Assembly: GCF_913773725.1 (NCBI RefSeq)
Contig: NZ_CAJYGK010000159.1
Span: forward strand, 1-64,000
Direction: 5' to 3'
From: an uncultured Aquabacterium sp.
Lineage (GTDB): Bacteria > Pseudomonadota > Gammaproteobacteria > Burkholderiales > Burkholderiaceae_C
DNA: 64,000 nucleotides
The position numbers and the translations under genes are program-made. This document shows, one piece after another, positions 38,108-46,342 of this stretch; position 1 is the first letter of the stretch; each line of letters opens with the position of its first letter. Under the pieces are notes generated by a model. It was given only the letters and a program-made list of their open reading frames with translations, had not been told where the DNA came from and searched no databases.

Positions 38108-39481
38108 TCAAAACCGATACGCCAGCCGCAATCCACCCCAATGGCGGCCCTGCACGATGATGGGTGCCGCGGCCTCCTTGAGCAGCACGTGCTGACCGCC
38201 CCCCATGTCCCGGCGGTAGGTCTGCAACAGGAACGGCCGCTGGTTGCGGGCCGAAGCCAGGCCGGTACGGTCGTTGAAGATGCGGCGCCAGCGGCTGTGC
38301 GCCGTGTTCCAGACGACATCACCCGGGCGCTGAGGATGGCAGTAAGCCCGGTTGTGCGTGGAGATGTAGCCGTTGCGGTCGGCCGCGATGCAGAACACCA
38401 CGCCCGGCATGGCGCTGAGCGCCGGCTCCTGCAGGTCCGGCAAAAGCTCGTCCGTCAGCTTGTTGAAGCGCGTCAGGTGCTGGGCGGGGTTGCTGCCCAC
38501 CACGGGCTTGTATGCTTCGTCGAACAGGTCGGCGAGCGAGATGCGCCCCGACTGCACAGCCGCTTCCAGCGCGGCCGAGATGCGGGCCGCCACGTTCTGG
38601 GCCTGCTCGATGTAGGGCGTGTCGGCCGTGTGCACCCCGCAGGAGGCGATGTGGTCCATGAGTCGCTCGGACACCCCGAGGACGCTTTCGCTGCGCCGCA
38701 GGGCGACGTCGAGCACATCACGCGTCTGGCGGACTTCGACCTCCATCACGCCGACCTGCTGGGTGATGCCGCCCGACACCTCGCGGCTGGCATCGGCAGC
38801 TTCGTGGATGCGCTGGACGCCCTCCTCCACCGCGCGCAAAGCATGATGGAAGCGAACACGGCCGTCGCTGGTGCGCACGTCGGTGCCGCCGGTGTCGCTC
38901 AGGTCGCTGGCCAGTGACTGGATGCGCTGATCCAGTTGCGAGACCGTGCTCATGATGGCCTTGGAGATGGACTCGACCTGGGTCGAGAGGTCCTTCACGG
39001 CATCGGCCACCACCGAGAAACCGGCCCCCGCCTCGCCGGCGCGCTTGGCCTCGACCGAGGCGTTGAACGCCACCAGCCGAGTCTGCAAGGCCACCTGGGT
39101 GATCTGACGGGCGGCATCGGCCACCTGGTGCAGGGTGTCGACCACCCCGGCCACCTCGCGCCCGACGTGCGAGACGCTTTCGCGGGCCTGGTGCATGGCG
39201 TCCTGGCTGCCGCGTGTCTCGGCGTGGATCTGGTCCTGAGAACGCACGATGTCCTGCAACTGTCCGAGTAACTGCGTCAGCGTGTCGGACTGTCGGCGCG
39301 CGATCGCCGCTGTGTCCTCCAGAGTACCACGCAGCTCGGCCGCCTCCCGCCCCAGGCCGCTGGTGTCGCGCTGAAGCGTTTGTGCCAGAACGTAGGCATC
39401 ACTGCCCTGGCCCTGGCCTGGTTCCACGGGTGCCGCAGGCCCGGAAGGTTCGGCGGGCTTGCGACGGAAAGACATCAGCAT
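38108..39481 (-). CDS. Soluble chemoreceptor-like protein with C-terminal sensory domain
   Basis: 457 aa, no membrane helix. After a Pro-rich N-terminus the MCP helical hairpin spans about 40-290, with a divergent tip LQTRLVAFNASVEAKRAGEAGAGFSVVAD at 132-160 (canonical tips read [18 protein letters not shown]). Residues about 360-457 form a Cache/PAS-like module (FCIAADRNGYISTHNRAY, WRRIFNDRTGLASARN, HVLLKEAAAPIIVQGRHWGG). The sensor-after-signalling order is reversed relative to ordinary receptors. It follows fliA by 58 nt. The start is either ATG 39481 or ATG 39475. Confidence 0.85.
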   Translation of the reverse strand: MLMSFRRKPAEPSGPAAPVEPGQGQGSDAYVLAQTLQRDTSGLGREAAELRGTLEDTAAIARRQSDTLTQLLGQLQDIVRSQDQIHAETRGSQDAMHQARESVSHVGREVAGVVDTLHQVADAARQITQVALQTRLVAFNASVEAKRAGEAGAGFSVVADAVKDLSTQVESISKAIMSTVSQLDQRIQSLASDLSDTGGTDVRTSDGRVRFHHALRAVEEGVQRIHEAADASREVSGGITQQVGVMEVEVRQTRDVLDVALRRSESVLGVSERLMDHIASCGVHTADTPYIEQAQNVAARISAALEAAVQSGRISLADLFDEAYKPVVGSNPAQHLTRFNKLTDELLPDLQEPALSAMPGVVFCIAADRNGYISTHNRAYCHPQRPGDVVWNTAHSRWRRIFNDRTGLASARNQRPFLLQTYRRDMGGGQHVLLKEAAAPIIVQGRHWGGLRLAYRF

Positions 39482-39539
39482 GGGGCACCATCAAAATCAA
39501 AGCATGCCCACCGCCCTCCAGCAGGGCGTCATGGGCTCA

Positions 39540-40253
39540 TCACCACTCTCTCAGCTTGACCCTCAGCCGGGCGATGGACTGGCTGTGGAGCTGACACACT
39601 CGGGATTCCGTGACGCCGAGGACCGCCGCGATCTCCTTGAGGTTCATGTCCTGCTCGTAGTACATGCTCATCACGTACTGTTCGCGCTCGGGCAGGTTCT
39701 TGATCGCTTCGACCAGCGCATGGCGCATGCGGTGATCCTGCAGCAGGCTCAGCGGATCGTTGCCTTCGTCGGCCACATGGCGGTCCAGGTAGTCGTTGTC
39801 GCCATCTTCGCCGCTCATGTCCTCCAGGTAAATGAGTTGGGTTCCCCGGACTTTCCCCAGCATCTCCTGGTAGTCGCCCAGGCTCATGCCCATTTCCTTG
39901 GCGATTTCGCTTTCCTGCGGCGCACGGCCCAGGCGCTGTTCCAGCTTGTGCACGGCGGACTCGATGTCGCGCTGCTGCTTGCGGGTGCCGCGGCTGAGCC
40001 AGTCTGCACCACGCAGCTCGTCGAGCATGGCGCCGCGGATGCGCTGTGTGGCGAATGTCTCGAACTGCACGCCCTGCCCCGCGTCGAAGCGGTTCAGCGC
40101 GTCGGTCAGGCCGATCATGCCGACCTGGATGAGGTCATCGATCTCCACATTGGCCGGCAGCTTGGCAATCATCTGGTGAGCAAGACGGCGCACCAGCGGG
40201 CTGTACTGGCGGAGCATCGAATCGATGTCGAGTCGTCCTTTGGCGGTGTACAT
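39540..40253 (-). CDS. fliA: RNA polymerase sigma factor FliA (sigma-28)
   Basis: 237 aa. Directs transcription of late flagellar and chemotaxis genes. Region 2 is seen in YSPLVRRLAHQMIAKLPANVEIDDLIQVGMIGLTDALNRFD and FETFATQRIRGAMLDELRG; region 3 in LEQRLGRAPQESEIAKEMG; region 4 in LPEREQYVMSMYYEQDMNLKEIAAVLGVTESRVCQLHSQ. It lies 16 nt after the flhG-like gene at the end of the flhB-A-F-G run. Its anti-sigma partner flgM is not in the window. Confidence 0.97.
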   Translation of the reverse strand: MYTAKGRLDIDSMLRQYSPLVRRLAHQMIAKLPANVEIDDLIQVGMIGLTDALNRFDAGQGVQFETFATQRIRGAMLDELRGADWLSRGTRKQQRDIESAVHKLEQRLGRAPQESEIAKEMGMSLGDYQEMLGKVRGTQLIYLEDMSGEDGDNDYLDRHVADEGNDPLSLLQDHRMRHALVEAIKNLPEREQYVMSMYYEQDMNLKEIAAVLGVTESRVCQLHSQSIARLRVKLREW

Positions 40254-40269
40254 GCGGGCTCCGTGGGTC

Positions 40270-41109
40270 TTAATTGATGGCGGGGTTGGCGCTGGTCGGC
40301 AGCGCGGCCCCGGGGTACATCAGATGGTCGAACGCCAGCTCGCTGAGCGTGTGCTGCAGGGCATGCCTCAGCAGCCCCCCAGCCAGTTCCTGAACACGCG
40401 GCGCCGGCTCGACTTCAGCGGGCTCTTCGGCGTCCAGGCGCACAGCCTGACGTTGGGCCATGCCGAGAAAGGCATCGGCGCACTGTCCGAGCCGGTGCGC
40501 CACTTCGTCGGCCAGCGGCGAATCCACCGGTGCGCAGACGAGCAGCTCGAAACTGTGCCACCCGCCGCGCTGCCCGAGGATCTTCACGGCGGCATACGCG
40601 TCGCGCAGGCTTTCGGCGCGGTCGCGGGTGTAGACCAGCGGCACAACCTGCCGACCACGCGCGCGTTCGGCAAACAGGCGCACGATCTCGCTGGCGGTGG
40701 CGTGCACCAGGATGACATCGGCCTGCGGTGCGGCCTCGGCCAGCGCATCCAGCAGCGTGGCACACGAGCCACGGGCATCGACGTGGCGCAGGGGCAAGCC
40801 GCGGGCCGGCATGTAGCTCACGAGGTCGGACAGGCGCTCGATGCCTTCGGCCAGGTCGAAAGCGACCAGCTCGCCAGGCTCGCGCGCCTGCGGGCCGGCA
40901 TCGACGACCAGCGTGTGCAGACCGAACCCCGTGTACGCGCTGCACAGGCGCTCGAGCACCTTGCCGCCGCAGGCAGCGGTGGGATTGGCCACGACCGGCA
41001 CGAGCCGCACCACGCGGGCGGCAAACATGCGGCGCAGTCCCTGGGCCTGGTCCACCTCATGCAGGCGGGCGGGCTCCTGACGTTCCGGTTGGCGTGTGTG
41101 TCGATGCAT
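40270..41109 (-). CDS. flhG: FlhG-like protein lacking the Walker A loop
   Basis: 279 aa from ATG 41109 (a TTG two codons earlier is also open). Position between flhF and fliA is the canonical flhG locus. Residues 20-26 are DQAQGLR, matching the DQAxxLR helix by which FlhG stimulates FlhF GTPase. The MinD/ParA core is recognisable (VRLVPVVANPTAACGGK, HTLVVDAG, VILVHATASEIVRLF) but the deviant Walker A expected near residue 42 is replaced by NPTAACGGKVLER, so ATP binding and ATP-driven dimerisation seem unlikely. Start choice does not affect this. It probably controls flagellar number or placement through FlhF. Confidence 0.8.
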   Translation of the reverse strand: MHRHTRQPERQEPARLHEVDQAQGLRRMFAARVVRLVPVVANPTAACGGKVLERLCSAYTGFGLHTLVVDAGPQAREPGELVAFDLAEGIERLSDLVSYMPARGLPLRHVDARGSCATLLDALAEAAPQADVILVHATASEIVRLFAERARGRQVVPLVYTRDRAESLRDAYAAVKILGQRGGWHSFELLVCAPVDSPLADEVAHRLGQCADAFLGMAQRQAVRLDAEEPAEVEPAPRVQELAGGLLRHALQHTLSELAFDHLMYPGAALPTSANPAIN

Positions 41110-41141
41110 GGACAACGGTCGCAGGGTCAGGGATCAGGAAA

Positions 41142-42851
41142 TCACACGGAACGCGAAGTGGCAACAGCGTCTGCCGCTGGCGCCGTCGAGAACACCAGGC
41201 TGACTTCAGCCGGGTCCAGACGGTACGCCGGGTTCAGGCTGGCACGCAGTGCACGGTGCACCAGGGCCTGCGACGACAGACGATGCCAATCTTCCGGCAC
41301 GCGCTGTCCATTGGCGACGCCCAGGACCTTCAATTTGTGACGAATTAACGCATCCAGCGCCGGACCGAGCTTCACGGCCTCGTCCAGCTTGGACAGAACG
41401 ATGCCGGCGCAGGCCGAAGCCTGGTACGCGACCATCGTGTCCTCGATCGCATCACCCTGGGTGGCGGCGTTGATCACCAGCAGCTTCTTGATGCGCGGGT
41501 GCGACAGCATGTCGAGCAGTTCCTTGGCGCGGCTGTCACGCTGGGCCATGCCGGCGGTGTCGATCAGGATGAGCTTCTTGCTCGACAGCAGGTCCAGGAG
41601 GTCTTCCAGCGCAGCGCGGTCATGCGCCATGTGCACGGGCACACCGAGGATGCGGCCGTAGGCGCGCAGCTGCTCGTGGGCACCGACCCGGTAGGCGTCC
41701 AGCGTGATCAGGCCGAGGTTCGAGGCACCGTGCTTGGCGGCGAACATGGCGGCCAGCTTGGCGGTCGACGTGGTCTTGCCAACACCGGTGGCGCCGACCA
41801 GGGCGAACACGCCGCCGCGGTCTTCGATGGCCGGCTCGTTGTCGGCCGTGTGCAGGTTGCGCTGCAGCACTTGCGTCGCCCAGCCCAGCTCGTCAGCCTG
41901 GCCGCTGGCGACTTCGGCCGGCATGGCGTCCAGCATCTTGCGGATCAGCACGGTGGAGAAGCCGCCGTCCAGCAGCTTCTGCGCCAGCTGAGCCTGGGCC
42001 GGGGTGCGGCCCAGCTTCTCGATGAAGGCGATGGTTTCGAAGCGTTCCTGCATCATCGCGCGCATGGCACGCAGCTCGCCCAGCATCGAGGCATTGGCTT
42101 CCTGAGCGGCCTTCAGGGCCTTGACGGTGGCCTCATCCGGCACGGCCGGCGCAGCCTTCAGGGCCGGGCGCTTGGCGGTCACGGCGTCCATCGTGAGCTC
42201 GCTGGCTTCGCTGCGCAGCGGCACCACCTGGGCCGGGCGGCTCTGACGAACCGGCTCGGGGCGGGCCACCGGCTGCGGCGCAGCCTGACGCGGGGCGGGG
42301 GCAGGCTCGGGGCGCTGCCAGTCGTTGAGTTCGGCTTCCTGCTCCAGGCGGCGTGCGAAGGCCGCCGCCAGTTCACGGGTGTCCACGCCCAGATCCACGG
42401 GTGCAGCCGGTGCCGGGGCAGCCGGTGCCGCTTTGGGCTCGGCAAAGCGGCGGGTCAGGTGCTCCTCGGGCGGCGCGGCCATGGCGGGCTCGGTGCGCTG
42501 CATGGCGGCCTGGCGGCGCTTGAGCATGCGCTCGCGCACATAGTCCTGGAAGGACAGCGTGCTCATGGCCAGCTGCTTGACGTCGTCCTGCACGGTCGAG
42601 GCCAGGTTCGCCACGGCCTGGCGCGCCTGCTGGGCAGCCGGCGCCTTCTTGGGGGCAGCGGCCACCGGGGCCTCGGGCTCGACGGGGTAGGACTCCACCG
42701 CCGGCACGCTGTCGGCCGCCATGGCCAGGATCTCGATGCCACCTTCCGCCGCGGGTTTGGTCGACAGGACGACGGCTTCGTCACCGAAAGCCGCCTTGAC
42801 CTTTTGCATGGCCTCTCGGCTGTTCCGTCCAGTAAAGCGTTTGACGTTCAT
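41142..42851 (-). CDS. flhF: Flagellar SRP-like GTPase FlhF
   Basis: 569 aa. SRP-type GTPase that marks the site of polar flagellum assembly. N-terminal MNVKRFTGRNSREAMQKVKAAFGDEAVVLS is the family B domain, followed by a long Ala/Pro-rich linker (about 60-230). The NG domain has P-loop LVGATGVGKTTSTAKLA, TLDAYRVGAHEQL, LIDTAGMAQRD and SKLDEAVKLGP. Its ATG overlaps the flhA stop (4 nt). It implies polar flagellation. Confidence 0.95.
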   Translation of the reverse strand: MNVKRFTGRNSREAMQKVKAAFGDEAVVLSTKPAAEGGIEILAMAADSVPAVESYPVEPEAPVAAAPKKAPAAQQARQAVANLASTVQDDVKQLAMSTLSFQDYVRERMLKRRQAAMQRTEPAMAAPPEEHLTRRFAEPKAAPAAPAPAAPVDLGVDTRELAAAFARRLEQEAELNDWQRPEPAPAPRQAAPQPVARPEPVRQSRPAQVVPLRSEASELTMDAVTAKRPALKAAPAVPDEATVKALKAAQEANASMLGELRAMRAMMQERFETIAFIEKLGRTPAQAQLAQKLLDGGFSTVLIRKMLDAMPAEVASGQADELGWATQVLQRNLHTADNEPAIEDRGGVFALVGATGVGKTTSTAKLAAMFAAKHGASNLGLITLDAYRVGAHEQLRAYGRILGVPVHMAHDRAALEDLLDLLSSKKLILIDTAGMAQRDSRAKELLDMLSHPRIKKLLVINAATQGDAIEDTMVAYQASACAGIVLSKLDEAVKLGPALDALIRHKLKVLGVANGQRVPEDWHRLSSQALVHRALRASLNPAYRLDPAEVSLVFSTAPAADAVATSRSV

Positions 42852-44950
42852 GCTTGGCCTCCAATCAGGGTACCGATGCGGATGGAGTGGGTTTCAGGGA
42901 TCTCGCTGTGGCCCAGCACCTTGAGGCGGGGCGCAGCACGCTTGAGCAGACGGGCCACCGTCGGACGGATGGCGTCCGGCACCAGCAGGCAGGCCGGCTG
43001 GCCCATGTTTTCCTGGCGGTTGGTCGCCTCGGCGGCCTGGCGTGTCAGGTGGTCGGCCACGCCCGGGTCCAGCATGGGGCCGTTGGGCGAGGTCAGTGCC
43101 TGGGTCAGCAGGCGTTCCAGATCGGGTTCGATGGCAATCACATCCAGCTCCTTCACAGGGCCGTAGATCTGCTGGACGATGGCCGGAGCCAGACCGATGC
43201 GGATACGGCGGGCCAGCTCGGCCGGATCGTTGACGATGGCGGTGTTGCCGCTGGCCTGCTCGGCCAGGGTCTCGATGATGGAGCGCATGTCACGAATGTG
43301 CACGCCCTCTTCCAGCAGGAGCTGGAGCACTTTCTGGAGGGTTGCGATGCCGATCATCTTGGGAACCACGTCTTCAATCAGTTTCGGAGCCAGTTTCGTC
43401 ACATGTTCCACCAGCTGCTGGGTCTCGACCCGGCCCAGCAACTTGGCTGCATGGAGTTGCATCAAGTGTGAGAGATGGGTGGCCACCACGGTCGACGGAT
43501 CAACGACGGTGTACCCCGCCATTTGCGCGGCATCCCGCTGCCGTTCTTCGATCCACACCGCCGGCAGACCGAAGGCCGGGTCGATCGCGGCCGTGCCCGC
43601 GATCGGGTTGACCACATGGCCGGGGTTGATGGCCATCAGCATGCCGGGGAAGACCTCGCCCTCGCCCACCACCGCGCCACGCAGGGTGATGCGGTAGTAG
43701 CTGGGCTTGAGCTCGAGGTTGTCCTTGATGTGCACGGACGGCGGCAGGAAGCCCACCTCCTGCGCGAACTTGCGGCGCACGCCCTTGATGCGGTTGAGCA
43801 GGTCGCCGCCACGGTCCTTGTCCACCAGCTGGATCAGGCGGTAGCCCACCTCCAGGCCCAGGGTGTCGACCGGCTGCAGGTCTTCCCAGCTGGCCTCGCC
43901 GTTGGCAGCGGGGGCATTGGCGGGCTTTTCGGGGGCGGGCGGCGCCAGGCGGGCCGCCTCCTGCTTCTGATGCAGCTTCCAGGCAGCGTAGCACATGCCA
44001 CTCGCCACCGGCAGGAACACGAGGGCCGGCATCCCAGGGATCACACCCAGCAGACCGATCACGCCACCGGCCACACCGATGACCTTCGGGTTGGTGAACA
44101 TCTGGCCACTGATCTGCGTGCCCACGTCCTTGTCCTTGCCCACGCGCGACACCACCATGGCGGACGCGACCGAGATCAGCAGCCCCGGAATCTGGGCCAC
44201 CAGCGCGTCGCCGACGGCCAGCAGCACGTAGCTTTCAGCTGCCTGGCCCGGCGACAGGCCGTGCTGCGCCACCCCGATGACGAAGCCGCCGATGATGTTG
44301 ATGAACAGGATGAGGATGCCGGCGATCGCGTCGCCGCGCACAAACTTCGAGGCACCGTCCATCGAACCATGGAATTCGGCCTCTTCCCCCACCTCGGTGC
44401 GACGGCGGCGGGCTTCCTTTTCGTCGATCAGGCCGGCACTCAGGTCGGCGTCGATGGCCATCTGCTTGCCGGGCATGGCGTCCAGGGTGAAGCGGGCGCT
44501 CACCTCGGCAATCCGCTCGGCACCCTTGGTGATCACCACGAAGTTGATCACCACCAGCACGGCGAACACAATCAGGCCGACAGCGAAGTTGCCGCCGATC
44601 AGAAAGTGACCGAAGGCTTCGATCACCTTGCCGGCCGCACCCGCGCCGTTGTGGCCGTCCATCAGCACGATGCGGGTCGACGCCACGTTCAGCGACAGGC
44701 GCAACAGCGTGGTCAGCAGCAGCACCGACGGGAAGGCGGCGAAGTCCAGCGGACGCAGCATGGTCGATGCGACCATCATCACCATCAGCGCCGTGGCGAT
44801 GTTGAACGTGAAGAACAGGTCCAGCAGGAACGATGGCAGCGGCAGCACCATCAGCGCCAGCACCAGCACCACGACCACCGGGGCGGCCATGGCCTGAAAC
44901 TGCTTGCCATTACCCAGCAGGGTCTGCAACCTCATGAGGGCGGGGTTCAT
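42848..44950 (-). CDS. flhA: Flagellar export gate protein FlhA
   Basis: 700 aa, typical. Eight membrane helices in the first half with the conserved FHIPEP-type block LLLTTLLRLSLNVASTRIVL and FVVITKGAERIAEVSARFTLDAMPGKQMAIDADL, then a large cytosolic domain that receives export substrates and chaperones. It is coupled at both ends: the start overlaps the flhB stop and the stop overlaps the flhF start by 4 nt. Confidence 0.97.
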   Translation of the reverse strand: MNPALMRLQTLLGNGKQFQAMAAPVVVVLVLALMVLPLPSFLLDLFFTFNIATALMVMMVASTMLRPLDFAAFPSVLLLTTLLRLSLNVASTRIVLMDGHNGAGAAGKVIEAFGHFLIGGNFAVGLIVFAVLVVINFVVITKGAERIAEVSARFTLDAMPGKQMAIDADLSAGLIDEKEARRRRTEVGEEAEFHGSMDGASKFVRGDAIAGILILFINIIGGFVIGVAQHGLSPGQAAESYVLLAVGDALVAQIPGLLISVASAMVVSRVGKDKDVGTQISGQMFTNPKVIGVAGGVIGLLGVIPGMPALVFLPVASGMCYAAWKLHQKQEAARLAPPAPEKPANAPAANGEASWEDLQPVDTLGLEVGYRLIQLVDKDRGGDLLNRIKGVRRKFAQEVGFLPPSVHIKDNLELKPSYYRITLRGAVVGEGEVFPGMLMAINPGHVVNPIAGTAAIDPAFGLPAVWIEERQRDAAQMAGYTVVDPSTVVATHLSHLMQLHAAKLLGRVETQQLVEHVTKLAPKLIEDVVPKMIGIATLQKVLQLLLEEGVHIRDMRSIIETLAEQASGNTAIVNDPAELARRIRIGLAPAIVQQIYGPVKELDVIAIEPDLERLLTQALTSPNGPMLDPGVADHLTRQAAEATNRQENMGQPACLLVPDAIRPTVARLLKRAAPRLKVLGHSEIPETHSIRIGTLIGGQA

Positions 44951-46125
44951 GCGTCACCTTCGCTTTCGGAGATCTTCTTCACCGTCGCACGCGGGTCGTG
45001 CGGGTCGAGTTCGGGCGGCACGTCCAGATCCGGCAGGTTGCCGGGCATCGGTGCCTGGCCGGTCAGCGCGGCCTTGAGTCGGAACACGTAGGCCATCACC
45101 TGGGCCACGGCGGTGTACAGGGCCACCGGCACCTCGTGGTCGAGTTCGGTGTTGGCGTACAGCGCACGTGCCAGGGGCGGCGCCTCCAGCACCGGCACCT
45201 TGTGCTCGGTGGCCACGTCACGGATCTTGAGCGCCAGCAGATCCACTCCCTTGGCGACCACACGGGGTGCGCCCATCGAGCTTTCGTCGTACTTCAGCGC
45301 CACGGCGTAGTGGGTCGGATTCATCACCACCAGATTGGCATCCGGCACGGCGGCCAGCATGCGGCGGCGGGCCATTTCGCGCATCTTCTGCTTGATGCGC
45401 CCCTTGACCTCCATGTTGCCTTCCTGCTGTTTGAACTCGTCCTTCATCTCCTGGTGGCTCATCTTCATGCGCTCGGCGAAGAGGAACTTCTGCAGCGGCC
45501 AGTCGATCAGCGCGAAAGCGGCCACCACCAGCAGCATCGACAGCAGCACGCTGGCCAACGTGTCACCCAGGGTGGCGATGGCAGCCGGCAGCGGCTGGGC
45601 CAGCAGGTTCACCATCGACGGCCAGGCCTTGCTGAGGAAGAACAGGCCCGTTGCGCCCAGCAGCAGCCCCATGGCCGAGGCCTTGAGCGCGTCGATCAGG
45701 TGCTGCTTGGAAAACAGGTTGGCGAAGCCGGAAATGGGATTGAGCTTGCTGAACTTGGGGGTGATGACCTTGAACGACATCACCCAGCCGCCGGCCAGCA
45801 CACTCGCTGCAGCCGAGGCCAGCACCACCCCCAGGGCGAACGGCACGATGATGAGCAGGGCTTCGGTCGCCCACTGCATCAGGCGCTCGCCCATGACGGC
45901 CGGATTGGCCACCGTGCGGGCGTCGAACCTCAGGCCGGCGGTCAGGATCTTGTCCAGTCGATCGAACCAGACGGGCGTCAGCGCCACCAGGGCCCCCGTG
46001 GCGGCCAGCAACACCAGAAAGTGGCCCAGGTCCTTGGAGCGGACAACCTGGCCATCCTTTCTGGCCTCGCGCAGCTTCCGCTCCGAGGCGGGTAACTGCT
46101 TGTCTTGTGCGCTGTCGTCGGACAT
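44947..46125 (-). CDS. flhB: Flagellar export switch protein FlhB
   Basis: 392 aa. Four membrane helices and a cytoplasmic domain with the autocleavage motif NPTHYAVALKYD, where cleavage between Asn and Pro switches export specificity from hook to filament. N-terminal DDSAQDKQLPASERKLREARKDGQVVRSKDL is typical. It is the first gene of the flhB-flhA-flhF-flhG-fliA run. A sigma-28-like promoter is seen 31 nt upstream. Confidence 0.97.
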   Translation of the reverse strand: MSDDSAQDKQLPASERKLREARKDGQVVRSKDLGHFLVLLAATGALVALTPVWFDRLDKILTAGLRFDARTVANPAVMGERLMQWATEALLIIVPFALGVVLASAAASVLAGGWVMSFKVITPKFSKLNPISGFANLFSKQHLIDALKASAMGLLLGATGLFFLSKAWPSMVNLLAQPLPAAIATLGDTLASVLLSMLLVVAAFALIDWPLQKFLFAERMKMSHQEMKDEFKQQEGNMEVKGRIKQKMREMARRRMLAAVPDANLVVMNPTHYAVALKYDESSMGAPRVVAKGVDLLALKIRDVATEHKVPVLEAPPLARALYANTELDHEVPVALYTAVAQVMAYVFRLKAALTGQAPMPGNLPDLDVPPELDPHDPRATVKKISESEGDA

Positions 46126-46155
46126 GGTGGACGTGGTTCGGGGTGGTCAGCCCGA

Positions 46156-46182
46156 TTCTTGGCCACCGACCGCCGAACTTGA
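46156..46182 (-). promoter_or_regulatory. Sigma-28-like promoter upstream of flhB
   Basis: On the minus strand TCAAGTTC (46182-46175) and GCCAAGAA (46163-46156) are separated by exactly 11 bp, matching TAAAGTTT-N11-GCCGATAA at 12 of 16 positions. The predicted start is about 20 nt upstream of flhB. Because fliA is the fifth gene of this run, this would give positive autoregulation. Confidence 0.4.
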
Positions 46183-46288
46183 GCCGGATAAAGGGGGTGT
46201 CCCACAGCCTGTTTTCGCCCTGTCGCTCCACGCCGACCTGCCTGGGCCACCCGCGTGTGACGCCTGTCACGAACCGGCCTCGATCATG

Positions 46289-46314
46289 AAAAAGCCCGGC
46301 GATCCGGCCGGGCT
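46289..46314 (-). terminator. Intrinsic terminator after spoVR
   Basis: AGCCCGGC (46293-46300) / GCCGGGCT (46307-46314), 6-nt loop; on the minus strand followed by TTTTT (complement of 46289-46293). It lies 29 nt beyond the spoVR stop and closes the prkA-yeaH-spoVR operon. Confidence 0.88.
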
Positions 46315-46342
46315 GGGGCGGCTGTGCCAGCCGGTATGCCGC

